Source of the DNA: Kocuria rosea subsp. polaris
GTDB lineage: Bacteria > Actinomycetota > Actinomycetes > Actinomycetales > Micrococcaceae
Reading direction: 5' to 3'
DNA length: 64,000 nt
Assembly (NCBI GenBank): GCA_023896275.1
Contig: MLDA01000002.1
Location: 62,001 to 126,000 of the forward strand
Below the pieces are notes generated by a model, which was not told the DNA's origin, ran no database searches, and saw nothing but the letters and a program-made list of their open reading frames with translations. A program made the position numbers and the translations under genes. Shown here one piece after another: positions 1 to 8,284 of the stretch (positions are counted from its first letter, which is position 1; each line of letters opens with the position of its first letter).

Positions 1-1482
1 GGGGTCGATACCGGCCGAACCGTACATGACGTACCGGTCGACGTCGTGCCGCGTCTGAGTGAGGCCGACGGCCGCCGTCGTCGTCCCGTACGAGTGCGCC
101 GTGACGTTTGTCGTCGGCACGTCTCCGCGCGCGTCGCGCGTCTCGTGCAGCCCATCCAGAAAGATGGCCAGCTGGGTGCCGCCCCTCTCCGCATGTTCGT
201 TTCCGACGACCTCCCACGGGCGGGGGAGGAGGTTCTTGTCCTTGGCCAGCTCGAGCGGTTGGTCGGGCGAGTCGTAGCCGATCCAGGCGACCACGGCGTG
301 GTTGCCCTGCATCTTGTCGTAGAGCGTCTGGGCCTTGCCGACTTCGCCGTCCATGTTGTGCGTTCCGCTTCCCATGCCGGACACGGAGACCGTCACGTCG
401 TCAGCGGTGTCCAGGTTGCCGATGGAGATGGAGGCCAGAGGGCGCTCGGAGATGGGGTCCACGGGGATGAAGTGATTCAAGAAACGCTTGCCGGAGTTCC
501 CGTCGAGGCTGCCTCCGGAGCTCTCCGCCAGTGCGTCGGCGATCGATTCGAACGCCTCGAGCTGCTTGTCCGTGTAGGCGGGGTCGTTGCGGACGAGGTT
601 CAGCGTGGTGACGTTCGCGCGGTGGCGGTCCGAATACGGGACGCCGTTGGTGTTGCCCACCAGGGCCGGGAGCATGGCGGTGAGCGCGGTCTGCTGCTCG
701 GGGCTGAGACCGTCCCACCAGGCCGCCCCGTGCCTGCCGGAGGGGTAGCCGTCCCCGGCGGGCGGCGCGCCCGACACTGGCGGCGGTGTGGTCCGTGCCT
801 CGGGATGCGTCGAAGCGAGCGCCTCGATCTCTTGAGGTGAGAGCTTGCCCAGATACGCGTAGTAGGCCTCGACGTCTTCGGCCGTTGCTCCCTCGCCCAT
901 GGCGATGCGATACAGGCGTGCCGCTGTGTTCACGCGCGTCGAATTCGTTCCGTAGTCGAAGTGGGCGCGCGTATTCGTGCTGACGCGTTCGACTCCGCCG
1001 ACGGTGGTGTTGAAGGCCTCCTGCGCCGCCACCCAGTCGTCGACGATCGCGTTGAAGTCGCCCTGGAGCTCCCGCTGCAGGGTCGCCTTGGCATGCGGGT
1101 ACTGGCGGCTCGCCGCGGCGCCGGTGTAGTTGTCCTGGTAGTTCGTCTCCTGGGCCGGGACGGTGCTGTCCCAGAAGGTCCCTTTGCGGCTGTTGAGATC
1201 GTCGATGGCCTCCGCCAGTGTGATGGCGGCCTTCTTGATCGATTCGGTGCTTTCCTTGAGCTCGCTGGCGTCGAGGACGGCCGGAGCCAGGGACGTCGCG
1301 AGGGTCTGTTCACCCGGCCCCTCGTAGAGCGGCCGCATGCCGTTCCACGTGCTCTTGGCTGTGGTGACCTCGTCCTCGAAACTCTTGGCGGCGCTCTGCA
1401 CCGCTCGCGCGGCGGCACGGATTCCCTCGGTGTTCTTCGGGAGGTTCGCCAACCCCGACGTGTTGATCGAGAAGATGCTCAT
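1..1482 (-). CDS. DUF1023-type alpha/beta hydrolase with helical N-terminal region, 3' end outside window
   Basis: This frame is open from the ATG at 1482 to the left edge, giving 494 visible residues; the C-terminus is missing. Residues 1 to about 230 are alanine-rich and helical, like the WXG100/LXG-type regions that precede this hydrolase family. A motif VGNTNGVPYSDRHRAN near residue 275-290 is typical of the actinobacterial alpha/beta hydrolase 8 family (PF06259, formerly DUF1023). The nucleophile elbow AHSYGT lies near residue 464. No signal peptide is visible. The start overlaps the stop of the upstream small gene by 4 nt, so the two are co-transcribed and probably work together. Family substrates are unknown; a secreted lipase/esterase or toxin-like role is only a guess. 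Confidence 0.85.
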   Translation of the reverse strand, partial: MSIFSINTSGLANLPKNTEGIRAAARAVQSAAKSFEDEVTTAKSTWNGMRPLYEGPGEQTLATSLAPAVLDASELKESTESIKKAAITLAEAIDDLNSRKGTFWDSTVPAQETNYQDNYTGAAASRQYPHAKATLQRELQGDFNAIVDDWVAAQEAFNTTVGGVERVSTNTRAHFDYGTNSTRVNTAARLYRIAMGEGATAEDVEAYYAYLGKLSPQEIEALASTHPEARTTPPPVSGAPPAGDGYPSGRHGAAWWDGLSPEQQTALTAMLPALVGNTNGVPYSDRHRANVTTLNLVRNDPAYTDKQLEAFESIADALAESSGGSLDGNSGKRFLNHFIPVDPISERPLASISIGNLDTADDVTVSVSGMGSGTHNMDGEVGKAQTLYDKMQGNHAVVAWIGYDSPDQPLELAKDKNLLPRPWEVVGNEHAERGGTQLAIFLDGLHETRDARGDVPTTNVTAHSYGTTTAAVGLTQTRHDVDRYVMYGSAGIDP

Positions 1483-1781
1483 TTCGCGTTGGACCTCGCG
1501 TCGTCAGCCATCTGCTCGTCGCCGTTCGAAATCGCCTCGCTGATGCCCCAGCCCGCGCCGATCACGTTCTCGCAGCGCACCACCGTGGCTCGGGCGTCCG
1601 GCAGGAGGACGCCGGCGCCGCAGGTCTCGACGGTCCCGGCGCAGTCCGTATCGTCGAGGGCGATCTTGAGGTCCGCGATCGCGTCTTCGAGCCCGACGAC
1701 GTGTTCGGGGAGATCCAGGACGACGTCGTCGCAGTCGCGCAGGAGCTGGTTGAAAGCTGGCTGCTCCAAGCGGTAGCGCAT
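1479..1781 (-). CDS. small conserved-type protein upstream of DUF1023 hydrolase
   Basis: This encodes 100 residues from an ATG preceded by GGAG at a good distance. It is a compact, acidic, mostly helical protein with no signal peptide or membrane segment. Two of its three cysteines sit close together in the middle (DTDCAGTVETCGAG). It overlaps the hydrolase start by 4 nt. Small genes in this position, ahead of DUF1023 proteins with WXG-like N-termini, often encode WXG100-like or DUF6507-like partners. That assignment is inferred from size and context, not from a recognised motif. Confidence 0.7.
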   Translation of the reverse strand: MRYRLEQPAFNQLLRDCDDVVLDLPEHVVGLEDAIADLKIALDDTDCAGTVETCGAGVLLPDARATVVRCENVIGAGWGISEAISNGDEQMADDARSNAK

Positions 1782-1851
1782 CCGATTCTCCGTTCGTCGT
1801 CCTCAGGCGGGATGGTCGAGGATCACCCGGTACGACGACGCTATCGGGCAG

Positions 1852-1916
1852 CGCCCGCAGTTGGCGATGGGGAGGACTCCCCATCGCCAACTGCGGGCGG
1901 CCGCGTCGGCCGCCCG
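1852..1916 (-). terminator. two overlapping perfect hairpins downstream of the AlkC-like gene
   Basis: A perfect 23-bp inverted repeat occupies 1852-1874 and 1877-1899 with only 2 nt between the arms. A second perfect 10-bp stem (1894-1903 with 1907-1916, loop CGT) shares 1894-1899 with it, so the two cannot both form. The structure lies 30-95 nt after the stop of the AlkC-like gene and about 70 nt before the start of the next minus-strand gene. It is most simply a U-tract-less actinobacterial terminator. The mutually exclusive pairing also fits an attenuator. Confidence 0.6.
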
Positions 1917-1945
1917 GGGCAACCCGCCTGATGAAGTGCTCGCTC

Positions 1946-3133
1946 CTACCGATCGGAGCGGGAGATCGTGAATTCGGCCCGGCCGCGGGGCCGGCCGTTC
2001 ACGAGGAACTCGACGACGTGCGGGCCCGTCGTCGCCCGGCGTGTGGTCATGGCGGCGCGCAGGGGGTGGCTCTTGGCCAGTCGTAGAGTCCCGTCGGCCG
2101 GAACCACGGACTGCTTCAGCTTGAAGACCTTGCGCCCGCGGGGCAGTCCGGTTGTCGCGGAGACGACGGCGTCCGCCGGCCAGATCGCGTAGTCGACGAC
2201 GACCGGGACCGCCGAACCGTTGCCCTCCAGGGTGAGGGTGAGGTCCAGGTTCTCGCCCAGGGCGACCAGCTCGGGGACGGCGACCTCCGCAAGCGTGAGG
2301 CGCGCTTCGGCGTCGTACCCGAGGAGTGAGAGCGCCCCGGAGTGGCCCGTCTTAACGAGGGTGCGGGTCGCGTGCCGGGTGATGAAGTCGAGGTCGGGCA
2401 GGTCGCGGCCGGCGGCGGACTCGCCGCGCCACCGTGAGAGGACCGAGACCACGAGGTCGGGGTCGCGTTTGGCGATGTCGTTGAGGTGGTTGGCGACGGA
2501 GCGCGTGACGTAGCGGGTCGGGTCGGCGGCGAGCGTGTCGAGCAGCGGTACCGCGGCCGCCGTGTCGAGGGCGAGGCGCTGAGCCCACGGCAGCAGGGGC
2601 CGGGTGCCCTCGGAACAGAGCCGGCGCACGTGGTAGTTGGGATCGCGCGACCAGGTCTCCAGTCGGGCGAGCGTGGGCTCCGGGAAGTCGTTGAGGAAGA
2701 AGCGGAGCGCGAATTCTGCGGAGAACCGTCGCGTGATCTCATGCAGCGCGTCGAGGCCGAGGCCGATCAGCTCATCGGTCCGGCAGGTCTCGGCGACGAA
2801 TTGGGCGTAGGGCTGGTGGATGAAGTCGCCGAAGTCGTCGTCGGAGCGGCCCGGGTCGAGCTCTGGAGGGAGCGCGTCCAGCAGGATGCCGACCGACGCC
2901 GCGACGGCGGCCGGGTCCGCTCCGGCGAGCGTCGGCAGATGGGCCCGGAGGCGGTCGACGATCCAGGTCATGCGCGCCTTGAGCTCGAGTTCGGGGAAGC
3001 GGGCAGCACACTCAGCGGTGAAGAGTTCCGCGTCGAACCGGTGGCCGGCCCGGTGGCTGGCCGCCGCCAGGTCGGCGGCGACGATCGCGACCTTGTCGCG
3101 GTTGATGAGCTGGTCCTTCAGTGCTGTGGCCAT
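1946..3133 (-). CDS. AlkC-like DNA alkylation-repair glycosylase
   Basis: The 395-residue product resembles the AlkC/AlkD superfamily of HEAT-like-repeat DNA glycosylases, which remove N3- and N7-alkylated purines. Residues about 30-265 form paired helices including DPNYHVRRLCSEGTRPLLPW and DPTRYVTRSVANHLNDIAKR, the aromatic/arginine-rich repeats expected of the family. Residues about 280-395 are beta-rich (LTLEGNGSAVPVVVDYAIW to VVEFLVNGRPRG) and match the C-terminal Ig-like domain reported in some AlkC proteins. A TAGACT box at 3145-3140 sits 6 nt before the ATG and no ribosome-binding site is visible, so the mRNA is probably leaderless. It stands alone, without an ada/alkB neighbour. Confidence 0.75.
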   Translation of the reverse strand: MATALKDQLINRDKVAIVAADLAAASHRAGHRFDAELFTAECAARFPELELKARMTWIVDRLRAHLPTLAGADPAAVAASVGILLDALPPELDPGRSDDDFGDFIHQPYAQFVAETCRTDELIGLGLDALHEITRRFSAEFALRFFLNDFPEPTLARLETWSRDPNYHVRRLCSEGTRPLLPWAQRLALDTAAAVPLLDTLAADPTRYVTRSVANHLNDIAKRDPDLVVSVLSRWRGESAAGRDLPDLDFITRHATRTLVKTGHSGALSLLGYDAEARLTLAEVAVPELVALGENLDLTLTLEGNGSAVPVVVDYAIWPADAVVSATTGLPRGRKVFKLKQSVVPADGTLRLAKSHPLRAAMTTRRATTGPHVVEFLVNGRPRGRAEFTISRSDR

Positions 3134-3169
3134 GCGCTCAGTCTAGGAGGCGGCGAGCCGAAACGCGGA

Positions 3170-3207
3170 GGGGCGGCGACTGCGTTCTAACACGCAGGCG
3201 CCGCCCC
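3170..3207 (-). terminator. hairpin terminator after siderophore-binding protein gene
   Basis: A 9-bp GC stem (3170-3178 with 3199-3207) continues into an inner TGCGT/ACGCA stem with loop TCTAAC. It starts 19 nt after the minus-strand stop at 3226 and is followed on that strand by CGUUUCGG. Confidence 0.65.
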
Positions 3208-3225
3208 GGAGCAAGCAGGGGGGGG

Positions 3226-4239
3226 TCAGTCTTCGAGGTGGGGGTCGACGCCGAAGTGCTCGGCCAGCTCGGTCACGACGGCGTCGGCGCCCTGGATGCT
3301 GACGGAGGAGGCGAAGATCGAGTCGTCGACCTCAACGATCTCGCCGGTCAGCTCGTCCCACAGCGGGTTGCTGTGGAACTTCTCCTGCTGGGCGCGGGCG
3401 GCGTCGCCTTCCTCACCCTCGGGGGCCCACATGGACTCCATGATGAACGTGGCGTCGCCGTCGAGCAGGTTCTCCTGCGAGAGCTCCACGAGGATGCTCT
3501 CGTCCGTGTCCGGCTGCCCCTCCGGGCGCGGGATGCCGGCGTCCGCCATGATCTCGCCGATGAACGAGTTCGAGGAGTACAGGCGGAGCGTGTCCTCACC
3601 CACGAAGCGCAGGAAGGAGTACGTCGTCTCCGGCTCCTTTTCGAGGATCTCGGCTCCGACGGCGGCGGCGCGAGCCTCGTAGGATGCAACCTTGGCCTCG
3701 GCCTCGTCTTTCTTTCCGAGGGCCTCGCCCAGCAGGACGACGTTCTCCTTCCACGTCGGTCCCGTCGACTCGGAGAAGATCGTCGGCGCGATCTTGTTCA
3801 GCTGGTCGTACATCTCGCCCTGGCGGACGTCGGCCGAGATGATCAGATCCGGCTCGGCCTCGACGATCTTCTCGAGATCCGGTTCGGCGATCGTGCCGAC
3901 GTTGACGGCCTCGTCGGTCAGCTCGGTGATGTCACCCAGGTATTCGGGGAAGGGGTTCTTGCCCGGCCGGTACTCGGTGTAGGCGACGAGCTCCGCGCCC
4001 AGCAGCATCGTGGCGTCGATGTAGCTCGGGTCGAGGGCGGCGATGCGCAGCGGCTGCTCCGGGATCTCGGCGGATCCGCGGAAGTGCTCGACGGTCTTCG
4101 GGTACTCGCCGGAGGCGCTGCCGTCCTGTCCCTCGGTCGTGTCTGCGCCGCCGCCGCAGGCGGTCAGCGCGAGCAGGAGCGTCGCGGAAGCGGCGCCGGC
4201 GATTGCCCGAAAACGGGAGGGTGTGCGAGTCATGGTCAT
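3226..4239 (-). CDS. iron-siderophore ABC transporter substrate-binding lipoprotein
   Basis: The 337-residue protein begins with a lipoprotein signal (about residues 1-28) ending in the lipobox LTAC, so it should be anchored outside the membrane. The rest matches the FepB/FhuD type helical-backbone binding-protein fold (Peripla_BP_2): an early PLRIAALDPSYIDATMLLGAELVAY-like segment, an acidic EPDLEKIVEAEPDLIISADV segment and a helix joining the two lobes. It would bind a ferric siderophore and pass it to the FecCD-type permeases encoded divergently. A DtxR box lies in the intergenic region, so iron repression is likely. The start could also be the in-frame ATG 6 nt downstream. Confidence 0.9.
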   Translation of the reverse strand: MTMTRTPSRFRAIAGAASATLLLALTACGGGADTTEGQDGSASGEYPKTVEHFRGSAEIPEQPLRIAALDPSYIDATMLLGAELVAYTEYRPGKNPFPEYLGDITELTDEAVNVGTIAEPDLEKIVEAEPDLIISADVRQGEMYDQLNKIAPTIFSESTGPTWKENVVLLGEALGKKDEAEAKVASYEARAAAVGAEILEKEPETTYSFLRFVGEDTLRLYSSNSFIGEIMADAGIPRPEGQPDTDESILVELSQENLLDGDATFIMESMWAPEGEEGDAARAQQEKFHSNPLWDELTGEIVEVDDSIFASSVSIQGADAVVTELAEHFGVDPHLED

Positions 4240-4267
4240 TTAGACATTCTTCCGTTACTGAAGCTCA

Positions 4268-4286
4268 TTAGGTGAGGCTTACCTAG
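4268..4286. promoter_or_regulatory. DtxR/IdeR iron box
   Basis: TTAGGTGAGGCTTACCTAG is a near-perfect 19-bp match to the actinobacterial DtxR/IdeR operator (TTAGGTTAGSCTAACCTAA). It lies between the divergent binding-protein and permease genes and can control both promoters. Confidence 0.9.
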
Positions 4287-4332
4287 TTGTCGAGTCAGAA
4301 CGGTACCATCGTGGAAACACCTTGGAGAACAT

Positions 4333-5388
4333 GTGAAGATTTCTGCCCTCGCGCCGGTCCCGCCGGCCGCGCCGAAACCGGCTGCCGCCCGCTGGACGAC
4401 GGCGGCGCGCACCCGGACGCTGGCGGTCCTCGCGGCCGTCGTCGTCGTCGGGGTCGTGCTGAGCGTCGGCGTCGGGTCCGCCCGCTCGACGCCCGCTGAT
4501 CTCTGGCACGCCTTCGCCAGCTACAGCGGGACCGTCATGGATCTGACGATCCGCGGCATCCGCGTCCCTCGGACCATCACGGCGCTGGCCGTCGGTGCGG
4601 CGCTCGGCGTCGCCGGCACCCTCGTTCAGGGGCACACCCGCAACCCGATCGCCGAGCCCGGGCTGCTGGGCGTCAACCACGGAGCGGCCCTTGCGATCGT
4701 CGCGACGACGGCGGCCGTCGGCCCGTTGGCCTTCCCGGCGCAGGCGTCTCTGGCCTTCGCCGGCGCGCTCGTGGCCTCCCTCATCGTGTTCGGCATCGGC
4801 AGCGTGGATCGCCGCGGCGGCTCACCCACGACGCTTGTGCTCGTTGGTGCCGCCGTGACCTCGATGTGCCTCGGCCTCGTCTCGGCGATCGTCCTGCTCA
4901 GCGAGGCCGCCCTGGAGACCTTGCGCTTCTGGCAGGTCGGCTCCGTCGCCGGGCGGTCCGGGGCGCTCGAGCTCCTCTGGCCCGTCCTCGTCGTCGGCGG
5001 CCTGCTGGCCTGGCTGAACGCGACTCAGCTCAACGCCCTCGCGCTCGGCGAAGCCGCCGCGACCGGCCTGGGCGTGACCACGGCACGCGCCCGCGGCGTC
5101 GGGCTCGCCGCACTTGTCCTTCTTGCCGGCGCGGCTGTCACGATTGCGGGCCCCATCGCCTTCGTCGGGCTCCTCGTGCCGCACGTCGCCCGGTGGGCCA
5201 TCGGCGCCGACTACCGCTGGCTCGTGCCCGCGTCCGCGCTCATCGGCAGCGCGATCGTCCTGCTGTCCGACACCCTCGGCCGGATCATCGCCCGTCCCGG
5301 GGAGCTTCCCGTGGGGGTTGTGGTCGCCCTCGTCGGCGCTCCCGTCTTCGTCTACATCGCGCGCCGGAAACGGGTGGTCTCCGCATGA
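4333..5388 (+). CDS. FecCD-family siderophore ABC transporter permease (first of pair, locus 1)
   Basis: The 351-residue integral membrane protein starts at a GTG behind GGAG. It carries the family signature RVPRTITALAVGAALGVAGT, the GHTRNPIAEPGLLGVNHGA loop and the C-terminal GPIAFVGLLVPHVARW segment that contacts the ATPase. About nine to ten hydrophobic segments follow a short cytoplasmic tail. It forms a heterodimeric channel with the next permease, whose start overlaps its stop by 4 nt. The iron box upstream indicates DtxR control. No ATP-binding subunit is encoded in the locus. Confidence 0.92.
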   Translation: MKISALAPVPPAAPKPAAARWTTAARTRTLAVLAAVVVVGVVLSVGVGSARSTPADLWHAFASYSGTVMDLTIRGIRVPRTITALAVGAALGVAGTLVQGHTRNPIAEPGLLGVNHGAALAIVATTAAVGPLAFPAQASLAFAGALVASLIVFGIGSVDRRGGSPTTLVLVGAAVTSMCLGLVSAIVLLSEAALETLRFWQVGSVAGRSGALELLWPVLVVGGLLAWLNATQLNALALGEAAATGLGVTTARARGVGLAALVLLAGAAVTIAGPIAFVGLLVPHVARWAIGADYRWLVPASALIGSAIVLLSDTLGRIIARPGELPVGVVVALVGAPVFVYIARRKRVVSA

Positions 5389-6518
5389 GCCAGCGTCTCC
5401 TTCCGGACGACCGGATCGCCGAACCCCGCGCCGCCGCCAGTGCCCTTCTGACGTCCGGCCCTGCGGCGCCCTCCCCGGCACGAGCGCACGGCACGACGAC
5501 GGCGCGCCGCCGTTACGCCGTCGTCGTCACTGCGGCGCTGGGGCTCGCGACGTTTGCCGTCGCCGCGTGGCACATCGCCGTGGGCGGCTCCTTGATCCCG
5601 ATGTTCGACGTGGCGGCCAGCCTGCTCGGCATGGCACCGGATGCGCGCACCGAACTGGTCGTCCTCGAATTTCGTGCGCCCCGCACGGCCGCCGCCGTCC
5701 TCGCCGGTGTCGCGCTGGGCACGGCGGGGGCGCTGACCCAGACTGTGGCTCGCAACCCGTTGGCCAGTCCCGATGTCCTCGGGATCACCAACGGCGCGGC
5801 GTTCGGTGCGGTCGGCGTCTCCGTCCTAGCGGGCAGCGCCGGCGGCGTCTCCGGGGCGGCCGCGGCCTTCGGAATGCCGGCCGCGGCCGCCGTGACTGGT
5901 TTCGCCGCCGCGGCGCTCGTCTTCCTGCTTGCGTGGAAGGGCGGGCTCGAATCGAATCGCGTGATCATCGTCGGCCTCGGCGTCGGTGGACTCGCCGCCG
6001 CCCTGACCACGTGGATGCTCACCCTCGGCAGCGTCCAGGATGCAGGTAAGGCGCTGACCTGGATGTCGGGGACCATCAACGGGCGTGACTGGAACCATGT
6101 CGCCCCGCTCTGGCCGATCATCCTGGTTGGTGTGTGCGCGGCCCTGGCCTCCCGGCGCGGGCTGAACATGATCGCGCTGAACCCGGATACCGCCGTCGCG
6201 CTCGGCCTGCGGATCAATACCACCCGCGTGTGGATCCTCTCGCTCGCGACCCTGCTGGCCGTGGCCGCGACCGTGCTCGCGGGCCCGGTCGCGTTCGTCG
6301 CGCTGGCCAGCCCGCAGATCGCGCGCATGATGACCCGCGGGACGATCCCGCCGGTGCCCGCGGCCGCGCTGGTGGGCGCGCTCTTCCTGCTGCTGGCCGA
6401 CTTGCTGGCTGCGCGGAGCTTCGAGGTCGCGCTGCCGGCCGGCGTCGCCACGGCGGTCATCGGGGCGCCGTACCTGATGTACCTCGTGATCCGGCAGCAG
6501 CGCCGACGCACCGCATAG
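5385..6518 (+). CDS. FecCD-family siderophore ABC transporter permease (second of pair, locus 1)
   Basis: This encodes 377 residues from the ATG that overlaps the previous stop (ATGA). It carries the FecCD motifs APRTAAAVLAGVALGTAGA, RNPLASPDVLGITNGA and GPVAFVALASPQIARMM. A hydrophilic N-terminal tail of about 45 residues precedes the first membrane segment. It pairs with the upstream permease for ferric-siderophore import. The open frame extends upstream, but that part overlaps the first permease in another frame, so the ATG at 5385 is the sensible start. Confidence 0.92.
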   Translation: MSQRLLPDDRIAEPRAAASALLTSGPAAPSPARAHGTTTARRRYAVVVTAALGLATFAVAAWHIAVGGSLIPMFDVAASLLGMAPDARTELVVLEFRAPRTAAAVLAGVALGTAGALTQTVARNPLASPDVLGITNGAAFGAVGVSVLAGSAGGVSGAAAAFGMPAAAAVTGFAAAALVFLLAWKGGLESNRVIIVGLGVGGLAAALTTWMLTLGSVQDAGKALTWMSGTINGRDWNHVAPLWPIILVGVCAALASRRGLNMIALNPDTAVALGLRINTTRVWILSLATLLAVAATVLAGPVAFVALASPQIARMMTRGTIPPVPAAALVGALFLLLADLLAARSFEVALPAGVATAVIGAPYLMYLVIRQQRRRTA

Positions 6519-6585
6519 GTAGCGGGGAAGTCGGAGCCGCCGCCGACTGGCGGCCCGGTGCCAGCGCAGTGGGCCGCGCGACAGA

Positions 6586-6633
6586 TGGAACGGCGTTCCA
6601 GGGATTGAGACTAGGTTTCAAAGCGGCTAGTCT
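6586..6633. promoter_or_regulatory. two inverted repeats ahead of acyl-CoA ligase gene
   Basis: TGGAAC-GGC-GTTCCA (6586-6600) is a short operator-like palindrome. AGACTAG (6608-6614) and CTAGTCT (6627-6633) pair across 12 nt and are followed by TTT, so this second element may be a weak terminator for the permease operon. Both lie in the 165-nt gap before the ligase. Confidence 0.4.
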
Positions 6634-6683
6634 TTTGGTGTGATCCCCGTCACGACCCGTCGCCGCATCCGAGGAGCCCGTCC

Positions 6684-8255
6684 ATGACCGCAACGACCCC
6701 CAACGCCACGATCTCTGTCGCTGCGATCCTGGCCGAATCAGCCTCCAGGTATCCGGACCGCGCCGCGGTCAGCGTGGGTGGCGAGAGCACCAGCTACCGC
6801 GAGCTGTGGGCGCAGGCGCGCAGCTACGCTGGAGCGCTGCGCGACGTCGGCATCGGTGACGGTGATCGAGTCGCCGTGCTCGTCCCCAACGTCGCGGACT
6901 TCGCCCGCGTCTACTATGCGGTCCTGAGCCTCGGGGCCGTTGTCGTTCCGATCCACGCGCTGCTCAAGCGCCACGAGATCGCCTACGTGCTCGACGACGC
7001 GGAGGCGAAGCTGTTGATCTGCGCGGCGCCTCTGCTGGGAGAGGGTGCGGCCGGAGCCGAGCTCTCGGGAGTGCCCGTGCTCTCGGTTCTGGCCCCGGCG
7101 GATTCGGCCACCGACGCCCTGGAGTCGCGCGCGGCAGCGGCCACGCCCGTCGACACGTACACGCCCCGGCGGCCGGAGGACATCGCGACGATCCTCTACA
7201 CCTCCGGCACGACCGGCAAGCCGAAGGGCGCGCTCGGCACGCACCTGGCGCTTGTCGAGCAGACCAACGTTATGCTGCTCGACACCCTCGACATCCGCCC
7301 CGGGGACCGGCTCTTCGGCGGGCTTCCCCTCTTTCACACCTTTGGCCAAACAGCGGTGCTGAACTGCGGGCTGCGGGCAGGGGCCGAGATTCTGCTGCTG
7401 CCCCGGTTCACGGGGGCCGCGGCGCTCGAGTTGGTACTGGAGAACGATGTCAACGTCTTCTTCGGCGTCCCGACGATGTACGTGGCGCTGCTCGAAGCGG
7501 CAGCTGCTCGCGACGAGCGTCCGAGAGAGCTGCGGTACGCAGTCTCCGGTGGGGCGTCCCTGCCCGTGGCCGTGCTCGACGCCTTCGAGGAGCGGTTCGG
7601 CGCGAAGGTGCACGAAGGGTACGGGTTGACCGAAACCTCGCCGGTGGCCTGTTTCAACCGGGTGGGCCGCGTCCCGCGCCCCGGAACCGTCGGCACGGCG
7701 ATCTGGGGTGTCGACGTCGAGATCGCCGACCCGATGAACCCCGGCCGCATTGAACTGCTGCCGCGGGGTGAGCTCGGGGAGATCGTGATCCGCGGCCACA
7801 ATCTCTTCTCCGGCTACCTGAACCGGCCTGAAGCCACCGCGGAGGCGGTCGTGGACGGATGGTTCAGGACCGGCGATCTGGGGACCAAGGACGACGACGA
7901 TTACGTCCGCATCGTCGACCGCACCAAGGACATGATCCTGCGCAACGGTTACAACGTCTATCCGCGTGAAGTCGAGGAGGCGCTGCTCGAGCACCCGGGA
8001 ATCACCAACGCCGCCGTCTACGGCGTCCCGGACGAGAAGCACGGCCAGGAGGTGGCCGCGGCCATCACGGTCGACGAGGCCGCAGGGCTCGACGCGGCAG
8101 CGGTCAAGGAGTGGATCGCGGGGCGTCTCGCCGCCTACAAGTACCCCCGCCGAGTGGAGATCGTGGCCGAGTTCCCCCTCGGCCCGAGCGGCAAGATTCT
8201 CAAACGCGAACTCGCCGCCCGCCACGATGAGCACTTCGCGGCCACCGAATCCTGA
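6684..8255 (+). CDS. AMP-forming acyl-CoA synthetase (long-chain fatty-acid-CoA ligase type)
   Basis: The 523-residue protein is a complete ANL-superfamily adenylate-forming enzyme. Visible motifs are the P-loop-like ILYTSGTTGKPKG (A3), YGLTETSP (A5), the GWFRTGDLG region (A7), RTKDMILRNGYNVYPREVE (A8) and the C-terminal catalytic-lysine motif LGPSGKILKREL (A10). It would activate a carboxylic acid, probably a fatty acid, to its CoA thioester in the cytoplasm. The next gene, 29 nt downstream, is a monoacylglycerol-lipase-like hydrolase. Together they suggest a lipid-recycling pair: ester hydrolysis, then activation of the released acid. The exact chain length cannot be read from sequence. Confidence 0.92.
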   Translation: MTATTPNATISVAAILAESASRYPDRAAVSVGGESTSYRELWAQARSYAGALRDVGIGDGDRVAVLVPNVADFARVYYAVLSLGAVVVPIHALLKRHEIAYVLDDAEAKLLICAAPLLGEGAAGAELSGVPVLSVLAPADSATDALESRAAAATPVDTYTPRRPEDIATILYTSGTTGKPKGALGTHLALVEQTNVMLLDTLDIRPGDRLFGGLPLFHTFGQTAVLNCGLRAGAEILLLPRFTGAAALELVLENDVNVFFGVPTMYVALLEAAAARDERPRELRYAVSGGASLPVAVLDAFEERFGAKVHEGYGLTETSPVACFNRVGRVPRPGTVGTAIWGVDVEIADPMNPGRIELLPRGELGEIVIRGHNLFSGYLNRPEATAEAVVDGWFRTGDLGTKDDDDYVRIVDRTKDMILRNGYNVYPREVEEALLEHPGITNAAVYGVPDEKHGQEVAAAITVDEAAGLDAAAVKEWIAGRLAAYKYPRRVEIVAEFPLGPSGKILKRELAARHDEHFAATES

Positions 8256-8284
8256 ACCCTACGGGCGCACCGAAAGGCATTCTC

